A DNA stretch of 64,000 nt from contig CAWCWP010000001.1 in NCBI GenBank assembly GCA_963799315.1, positions 744,001 through 808,000 on the forward strand. Direction: 5' to 3'. Position numbers and translations under genes: made by a program. The notes beneath the pieces are model-generated. The model had not been told where the DNA came from. It ran no database searches and saw only the letters and a program-made list of their open reading frames with translations. This document shows positions 58,602 to 64,000 of the stretch, piece after piece. The stretch is from Parerythrobacter_A sp963799315 (GTDB lineage Bacteria > Pseudomonadota > Alphaproteobacteria > Sphingomonadales > Sphingomonadaceae). How positions within the stretch are numbered: the first letter of the stretch is position 1; every line of letters starts with the position of its first letter.

Positions 58602-60466
58602 CGCGCGCGCTTCAGGATCGTGTCCATCTGCTCGCGCAGGACCGGGTCCCATTCCGACTGCAATTCCTTCACCTTCGCCATCAGCGGCTCGTTCTCCCAG
58701 TAGGGAATGTCGTTGTCATACAGGTCCGCGACCTGCCGCATGGAGCTGCGGTCCATGTCCTCGAACGCATCGGTCATCGCCTGCGCCTGCTGCCGGTCGA
58801 TGCCCATCGCCTCGTAAGCCGAACGCCCCAGCCGCAGGGAGCTATCATAGGTTTCGCGCACGATATCGCGGCAGCCATAGGACCACAGTTCATACACGTG
58901 GTTGCGGTCTATTGCGCGCGCCGTAACGTGCAGGTTCGGGTAGTTGGCAACAGCGTATTTCACGAGGCGGTCGATCTGCTCGCGCTCGTCCAGCGCCACC
59001 ACCAGTAGCTTCGCCTTGGCGATACCCGCGGCGGCGAGCAGATCGGGCCGGGTGGCATCGCCGAAATAGGTGCGAAAACCGAACTTGCGGACGATATCGA
59101 GATGGCGTGAATTGTAGTCGATGACGGTGGTGGACACATCCGCTGCCTGCAACATCCGATCCACGATGCCGCCGACCCTGCCGCGCCCTGCAATGATAAC
59201 GCTGTTCTCTTCCTCGATGCTATCCGCCTCGCGCGCATCCCCGCTGGAGAACCGTGGCGCGATGACGCGGTCGTAAAGGATGAACAGGATCGGCGTAATC
59301 AGCATGGTCAGCGCAACGATGAGCAGCAGCAAATCCGCCGTTTCCGCATCGAATACGAATGCCGCCACCGCGACGGCGATCAGCACGAATGCGAACTCGC
59401 CCGCCTGCGCCAGCGACAGTGCGAACAGCCAGCGCGCCTGTTTGCCGATGCCTGCCAGCTTGCCGATAATCAGCAACAGCACGACCTTGGTGACGATCAC
59501 CACCAATGCCCAGAACACCACCTCGCCAAACCGCTCGGACGCCAGCGCGAAGTCGATGCCCGCGCCCACGGTGATGAAGAACAGGCCCAGCAGCAGCCCC
59601 TTAAACGGCTCGATGTCCGATTCCAGCTCGTGTCGGTACTCGCTGTTGGCCAGCACCACACCCGCGATGAAAGTGCCCAGCGCAGGCGATAGACCCACCA
59701 GCGTCATCATCAGGGCAATGCCGATAACGAACACCAGTGCCGTCGCGGTGAACAGTTCGCGCAATCCGGCTCCGGCGATGAAGCGGAAGAGCGGACGCGT
59801 CAGGTAATTGCCCGCCAGCGCCACCGCCGCGACAGCAGCTATAGTTACTATGGCCGCCAACCAGCCCGGCATGCCCTCGGTCATGGTCCAGCCGCCATGT
59901 CCCCCGCCATGCCCTCCGTCACCATGCGATTCCGCACCAATCGCCATCAGTTCGGGCACCGCCAGCAACGGAAGGATCGCCAGGATCGGAATGACGGCAA
60001 CATCCTGGAACAGCAGGACGGAGAAGCTCGCCTCGCCGCCCTCGCTCTTCATCAGCCCCTTTTCGTTCAGGGTCTGCACGATGATTGCGGTGGACGACAG
60101 CGCCAGTACCAGTCCGATGCCCAGCGCCGTGCGCCATACCTCGCCGTTCAGCAGCGCATAGGCGGCCAGCACCAGCGTCGTCGCCACCACCTGTCCGCCG
60201 CCCAGCCCCAGCAGTTTACCGCGCATTTCCCACAGCCGCTTCGGCTCCAGCTCCAGCCCGACAAGGAACAGCATCATCACGACGCCGAACTCGGCAAACA
60301 CCTGCAACTGTTCGACATCGACACGAAGCGCGCCAAGCAGAGGGCTTATCGCCATGCCAGCAAGCAAATAGCCCAGCACCGACCCCAGCCCGAACCGGGT
60401 GGCGAGCGGCACGGCGACGACACCGGCGGCGAGGATGACGAATGCGATTACGAGGAAATCGGTCAT
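58598..60466 (-). CDS. Monovalent cation:proton antiporter-2 family (KefB/KefC-type) K+/H+ antiporter
   Basis: 622 residues, intact. About 12 hydrophobic helices of the CPA2 exchanger domain (FGLGSVLGYLLAGMAISPLL; SSTAIIVQTLNEKGLM; FQDVAVIPILAILPL), then a cytosolic TrkA-N/RCK nucleotide-binding domain (VIIAGRGRVGGIVDRMLQAA; YFGDATRPDLLAAAGI). A short His/Gly-rich loop (SHGDGGHGGGHGG) between helices is unusual and could bind metal. It probably exports K+ in exchange for H+, for example during electrophile or pH stress. It is convergent with the DUF11 locus. Confidence 0.92.
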   Translation of the reverse strand: MTDFLVIAFVILAAGVVAVPLATRFGLGSVLGYLLAGMAISPLLGALRVDVEQLQVFAEFGVVMMLFLVGLELEPKRLWEMRGKLLGLGGGQVVATTLVLAAYALLNGEVWRTALGIGLVLALSSTAIIVQTLNEKGLMKSEGGEASFSVLLFQDVAVIPILAILPLLAVPELMAIGAESHGDGGHGGGHGGWTMTEGMPGWLAAIVTIAAVAAVALAGNYLTRPLFRFIAGAGLRELFTATALVFVIGIALMMTLVGLSPALGTFIAGVVLANSEYRHELESDIEPFKGLLLGLFFITVGAGIDFALASERFGEVVFWALVVIVTKVVLLLIIGKLAGIGKQARWLFALSLAQAGEFAFVLIAVAVAAFVFDAETADLLLLIVALTMLITPILFILYDRVIAPRFSSGDAREADSIEEENSVIIAGRGRVGGIVDRMLQAADVSTTVIDYNSRHLDIVRKFGFRTYFGDATRPDLLAAAGIAKAKLLVVALDEREQIDRLVKYAVANYPNLHVTARAIDRNHVYELWSYGCRDIVRETYDSSLRLGRSAYEAMGIDRQQAQAMTDAFEDMDRSSMRQVADLYDNDIPYWENEPLMAKVKELQSEWDPVLREQMDTILKRAR

Positions 60467-60511
60467 GCTTCCGCCCTTCCCCTCTTCGCGCCCCGCGTCA
60501 ACGCGGCTGGC

Positions 60512-61921
60512 CTACATATGGATAGTGCGCCCATAGGCCGACAGCACGCTCTCGTGCATCATCTCGCTCAGCGTGGGGTGCGGGAACACCGTCTGCATCA
60601 GTTCGGCCTCTGTCGTTTCCAGCTGTTTGCCGACGGTGTAGCCCTGGATCAGCTCGGTGACTTCCGCGCCCACCATATGCGCGCCCAGCAGTTCGCCGGT
60701 GGCGGCATCGAACACGGTTTTGATGAACCCTTCCGCTTCACCCAGCGCGATGGCCTTGCCATTGCCGATGAAGGGGAAGTTGCCGACGCGCACCTCGTGG
60801 CCCGCTTCCTTCGCCTTGGCTTCGGTCAGGCCGACGCTGGCGACTTGCGGGTGGCAATAGGTGCAGCCGGGAATGTTCAGGCGGTCCAGCGGGTGCGGGT
60901 GGACGTCGGTATTGCCCAGTTCCTGCGCGATGGCTTCGGCACAGGCGACGCCTTCATGGCTGGCCTTGTGCGCCAGCCACGGGCCGGGGGTGCAGTCGCC
61001 GATGGCCCACAACCCCTTGGTGCGGGTGCGGCCATAGGGGTCGATCTGGATGAAGCCACGGTCCATCTCGGCATGGTCTTCCAAGCCGATATTCTCGGTA
61101 TTCGGCACGATACCGATGGCCGTGATGACATGGCTGAACTCGGACGTGGTGGTCTTGCCCTTGGCATCTTTGAGCGTTGCGGTGACGCCCGCCTTGCCGA
61201 CCTTCAAATCCTCGACGCCCGCGCCCGTCATGATCGCAATACCCTGCTTGGTCAGCGACTTTTCGAGGAAGGCGGACACCTCGGCATCCTCCACCGGTAC
61301 GATGCGGTCGAGCATTTCGACGACCGTAACCTCGGCACCCATGTCGTTGTAGAAGCTGGCGAATTCGATCCCGATGGCCCCGCTGCCGATGACGAGCAGC
61401 TTGGTCGGCATTTCGGGCGGGGTCATGGCCGTGCGATAGGTCCACACGCGCTCCCCGTCTGCGGGCGCAAACGGCAGGTCGCGCGCCCGCGCACCGGTGG
61501 CGACGACGATATGCTTCGCGGACAGTTCCTTCGTTTCCTTGTCGCCGGTCACGGCCAGTGTGGTCGGGCCGGTCAGCTTGCCCTCGCCCATGTGTACCGC
61601 AATTTTGTTCTTCTTCATCAGGTGCGCGACGCCCTGGTTGAGCTGTTTCGCCACGCCCCGGCTGCGCTTCACCACGGCTGCAAGATCGGCTTCGATGCCG
61701 GTCGCTTTCAGGCCGTAATCGCCTGCGTTCTGCATGAAGTGGAAAATCTCGGCGGACCGCAACAGCGCCTTGGTCGGAATGCAGCCCCAGTTGAGGCAGA
61801 TGCCGCCCAGCGTCTCGCGCTCGACAATCGCCGTTTTCAATCCCAGCTGCGCGCACCGTATCGCCGCGACATAGCCGCCGGGTCCGGAGCCAAGGATGAT
61901 TACGTCGTATTTATCAGCCAT
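60512..61921 (-). CDS. lpd: Dihydrolipoyl dehydrogenase (E3)
   Basis: 469 residues, intact. FAD/NAD flavoprotein that reoxidises dihydrolipoyl groups of 2-oxoacid dehydrogenases. FAD motif ILGSGPGGYVAAIRCAQLG; redox disulfide C42/C47 (GGICLNWGCIPT); NAD motif VIGSGAIGIEFA; C-terminal catalytic FPHPTLSE. It lies downstream of pdhC on the same strand with a 168-bp gap in which no other gene is seen. Confidence 0.96.
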   Translation of the reverse strand: MADKYDVIILGSGPGGYVAAIRCAQLGLKTAIVERETLGGICLNWGCIPTKALLRSAEIFHFMQNAGDYGLKATGIEADLAAVVKRSRGVAKQLNQGVAHLMKKNKIAVHMGEGKLTGPTTLAVTGDKETKELSAKHIVVATGARARDLPFAPADGERVWTYRTAMTPPEMPTKLLVIGSGAIGIEFASFYNDMGAEVTVVEMLDRIVPVEDAEVSAFLEKSLTKQGIAIMTGAGVEDLKVGKAGVTATLKDAKGKTTTSEFSHVITAIGIVPNTENIGLEDHAEMDRGFIQIDPYGRTRTKGLWAIGDCTPGPWLAHKASHEGVACAEAIAQELGNTDVHPHPLDRLNIPGCTYCHPQVASVGLTEAKAKEAGHEVRVGNFPFIGNGKAIALGEAEGFIKTVFDAATGELLGAHMVGAEVTELIQGYTVGKQLETTEAELMQTVFPHPTLSEMMHESVLSAYGRTIHM

Positions 61922-62089
61922 TTGCTATCCGTTGTTGAGAGCTTGTGTTCAGGAGACATGGACCGGGTGTTACACTGTCCAGGGGGCAAAATATGGAAGG
62001 CGCGGTTTCGGCGGTTTTTCTAATGTAGCGAACCGTTTAAATGCCATGTCGGGCACCATGTAGGAAAGTGTTTCCGACTTGACCGCCGG

Positions 62090-63412
62090 TCACACCACCA
62101 ACCCCATCGGGTTCTCCAGCAGCTGCTTCAGCGCATCCATCAGTTTCGCGCCGTCAACGCCGTCGATGGCGCGATGGTCGAAGCTGCCGGTGGCGGTCAT
62201 CACCGTTGCGACATCCAGCGCGCCGTCGACCACCGCAGGGCGTTTCTCGCCCGCGCCGACGGCAAGGATCATGGCTTGCGGAGGATTGATGACCGCGTCG
62301 AATTGCTTGGTGCCGAACATGCCCAGATTGCTGAGGCTGGCGGTGCCGCCCTGATATTCGTGCGGCTGCAATTTGCCGTCGCGCGCCTTTTCCGCCAGCT
62401 CTTTCATCTCGCCGCTGATCTGCGCCAGCCCCTTGCGCCCGGCATCCACGATAATCGGCGTGATGAGGCCGCTGGGCGCGGCCACCGCGACGGAGATGTC
62501 CTGCCGTGTATACTGGTGCAGCGTGTCGCCCTGGAAACTGACATTGCACTGTGGCACACGGTCGAGCGCGCGAGCCAGTGCCTTGATGATGAGGTCGTTG
62601 ACCGACAGCTTGATGCCGTCCGCCTCCAGCGAGGCGTTCAGTTGCCCGCGCAGTTTCAGCAGTGCATCGAGACGGATATCGACCGTGAGATAGATATGCG
62701 GGATCGTCTGCTTCGCCTCGGTCAGGCGGCGCGCGATAACCTTGCGGACATTGTTCAGCTTCTGCGCCTCGAAGGGCGCGCCGAATTCGCTTTCGGCAGG
62801 CGTTTTAGCGGGTGTCTTCGGTGTGTCGAGAACCTGTTCGGGTGCCGGTGCCTCTTTGGAAGCACCGCCGCCTTGCGCCTGTTCCACGTCCGCTTTGACG
62901 ATGCGACCGTTCGGACCGCTACCGGTGACATCGGAAAGATCGAGGCCTTTTTGCTCCGCGATCCTGCGCGCCAGCGGCGATGCTATCACCCGCTCCCCTT
63001 CGGCAACAGCCGCCTTCGGTGAAGGTGCGCGACTGGCCTTTTCGGGCGAGGCGGCGTCACTTTGCGGCGCGGCTTCGGCTTCGATGTCCTGCACGCGCTC
63101 TTCTTCGACTTCCGCTTCATGCGACGCACCGCCATCCACATCCGCACGCGCCGCCTCGTCCACGCTCTCGCCATCCTCGGCCAGCACGGCGATGACGGTG
63201 CCGACCTTCACGCCCTCCGTCCCTTCCGGCACGGCAATCGAGGCGATAGTGCCTTCGTCGACCGCCTCGAACTCCATCGTCGCCTTGTCGGTCTCGATCT
63301 CGGCCATGATATCGCCCGATGCGACGGTATCGCCTTCCTTCACCAGCCATTTGGCAAGCGTGCCTTCTTCCATCGTCGGCGACAGTGCGGGCATCTTGAT
63401 CGAAATGGGCAT
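62090..63412 (-). CDS. pdhC: Dihydrolipoyl acetyltransferase (E2) of pyruvate dehydrogenase
   Basis: 440 residues, intact. One N-terminal lipoyl domain (acceptor K43 in EIETDKATMEF), a long flexible linker rich in Ala, Glu and Pro, a peripheral subunit-binding domain (VIASPLARRIAEQKGLDLSD, about residues 140-175), and a catalytic domain with the His-x-x-x-Asp-Gly motif (FDHRAIDGVDG) near the C-terminus. It transfers the acetyl group to CoA. The lipoyl domain is very similar to that of PdhB at the left edge. It is divergent from the universal stress gene. Confidence 0.96.
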   Translation of the reverse strand: MPISIKMPALSPTMEEGTLAKWLVKEGDTVASGDIMAEIETDKATMEFEAVDEGTIASIAVPEGTEGVKVGTVIAVLAEDGESVDEAARADVDGGASHEAEVEEERVQDIEAEAAPQSDAASPEKASRAPSPKAAVAEGERVIASPLARRIAEQKGLDLSDVTGSGPNGRIVKADVEQAQGGGASKEAPAPEQVLDTPKTPAKTPAESEFGAPFEAQKLNNVRKVIARRLTEAKQTIPHIYLTVDIRLDALLKLRGQLNASLEADGIKLSVNDLIIKALARALDRVPQCNVSFQGDTLHQYTRQDISVAVAAPSGLITPIIVDAGRKGLAQISGEMKELAEKARDGKLQPHEYQGGTASLSNLGMFGTKQFDAVINPPQAMILAVGAGEKRPAVVDGALDVATVMTATGSFDHRAIDGVDGAKLMDALKQLLENPMGLVV

Positions 63413-63553
63413 GGGGCGGGCTTGGTCCTGTGTTCGTGCCGTGTCGTTCTGACCGCTTTGGACCAGCGCGGCAAGGTTGTTGCGCCGAATACGTTTTCAA
63501 CGGATAACCCCGCACACAGGCGACGGGCAAACCTGCTGCCAAAGGGGAGCGAC

Positions 63554-64000
63554 ATGCGGATATATCTGGTGGTCATCGACGAAAGCGAGGAGGCGCAAAA
63601 GGCGCTGCGCTTCGCATCGCGCCGCGTCAGCGACAGGGGCGATGCGGTGCACATTCTCGCCGTGGTGGAAAAACAGAGCTTTACCGCATTCGGCGCGGTG
63701 CAGGCCACGATCGAGAAAGAAGCGCACGACCGCGCCGAAGCCATCGCGAGCAGCGCAGCGGGCAATTTGTTTTCGGAAAGCGGCCGGATGCCGAAGATTA
63801 CCGTCCGCACAGGCGAGGCACACGAAGTTGTCCGGACATATCTTGCCGAGCATCCCGAAGTCGTGGCGCTAGTGCTGGGCGCGGCGGCAGAGGGGTCGCC
63901 CGGCCCCCTCATCGCGCATTTCGCCAGTCATACCGCCAGCCTGCCCTGCCCCCTTTATATCGTGCCCGGACGGTTCACCACGGAGGAAATCGACAGGCTG
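63554..64000 (+). CDS. Universal stress protein family (3' truncated by window end)
   Basis: ATG 63554 is preceded by GGGGAG. 149 codons are present without a stop. The UspA Rossmann-like fold begins MRIYLVVIDESEEAQKALRF; the C-terminal part shows ALVLGAAAEGSPGPLIAHF and LPCPLYIVPG, the remains of the ATP-binding G-x2-G-x9-G(S/T) region in modified form. Role: cytosolic stress protein. The end lies beyond base 64000. Confidence 0.88.
   Translation, partial: MRIYLVVIDESEEAQKALRFASRRVSDRGDAVHILAVVEKQSFTAFGAVQATIEKEAHDRAEAIASSAAGNLFSESGRMPKITVRTGEAHEVVRTYLAEHPEVVALVLGAAAEGSPGPLIAHFASHTASLPCPLYIVPGRFTTEEIDRL

Overview
The window is a GC-rich alphaproteobacterial chromosome segment. Gene content fits Sphingomonadales, most likely Erythrobacteraceae: an E1-beta pyruvate dehydrogenase subunit with its own lipoyl domain, fused ispDF, the order dusB-ntrBC-ntrYX-hfq-hflX-mazG, a tandem-domain Hfq, TadE/TadG pseudopilin-like genes, and a large DUF11/outer-membrane-protein locus. 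The family-level placement is inference. Translation restarts of the ATGA/GTGA type are frequent.

Layout. 1-1382: pdhB, cut by the left edge. 1402-8092: two divergent three-gene TadG-TadE-TadE cassettes in mirror image. 8163-14370: phytoene-synthase-family protein, membrane EF-hand protein, trmFO, lysoplasmalogenase and gyrA. 14629-18710: TPR-like secreted protein, NYN protein, and a compact sbtA / PII-like / carbonic anhydrase operon (minus strand). 18808-22381: lipA-ratA, then cinA, a small secreted protein and ispDF. 22461-31715: dusB, ntrB, ntrC, ntrY, ntrX, tandem hfq, hflX. 31705-40603 (minus strand): a long run from a lytic transglycosylase through a SPOR protein, dacC, tmk, holB, metG, tatD, an MBL-fold hydrolase and a 56-residue membrane protein, followed by mazG. 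40769-40858: tRNA-Ser(UGA).

The 3' end of this tRNA is the attachment site of a 7.7 kb integrated element (40860-48606). It is bounded by an exact 15-bp direct repeat and carries a P4-type integrase, a candidate HEPN-motif protein, an AlpA-type regulator, a primase-helicase, an AT-rich iteron-bearing region resembling a replication origin, and six small minus-strand genes. It looks like a phage-satellite-type element.

48793-58601 is a five-gene secreted/surface locus: three small DUF11-like exported proteins, a roughly 1,700-residue DUF11 plus beta-barrel protein, and a P-domain plus DUF11 protein. The right end has a Kef-type K+/H+ antiporter, lpd, pdhC (E2) and a universal stress protein cut by the edge. 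Lipoyl metabolism therefore recurs: lipoylated E1-beta and E2, E3, and lipoyl synthase all lie in the window.

More than 30 single-base indels split about 20 genes, many of them normally essential (metG, tmk, holB, ispDF, pdhB). The simplest reading is sequencing or assembly error, not mass pseudogenisation. I therefore annotate these genes at full reconstructed length and give approximate frameshift positions.
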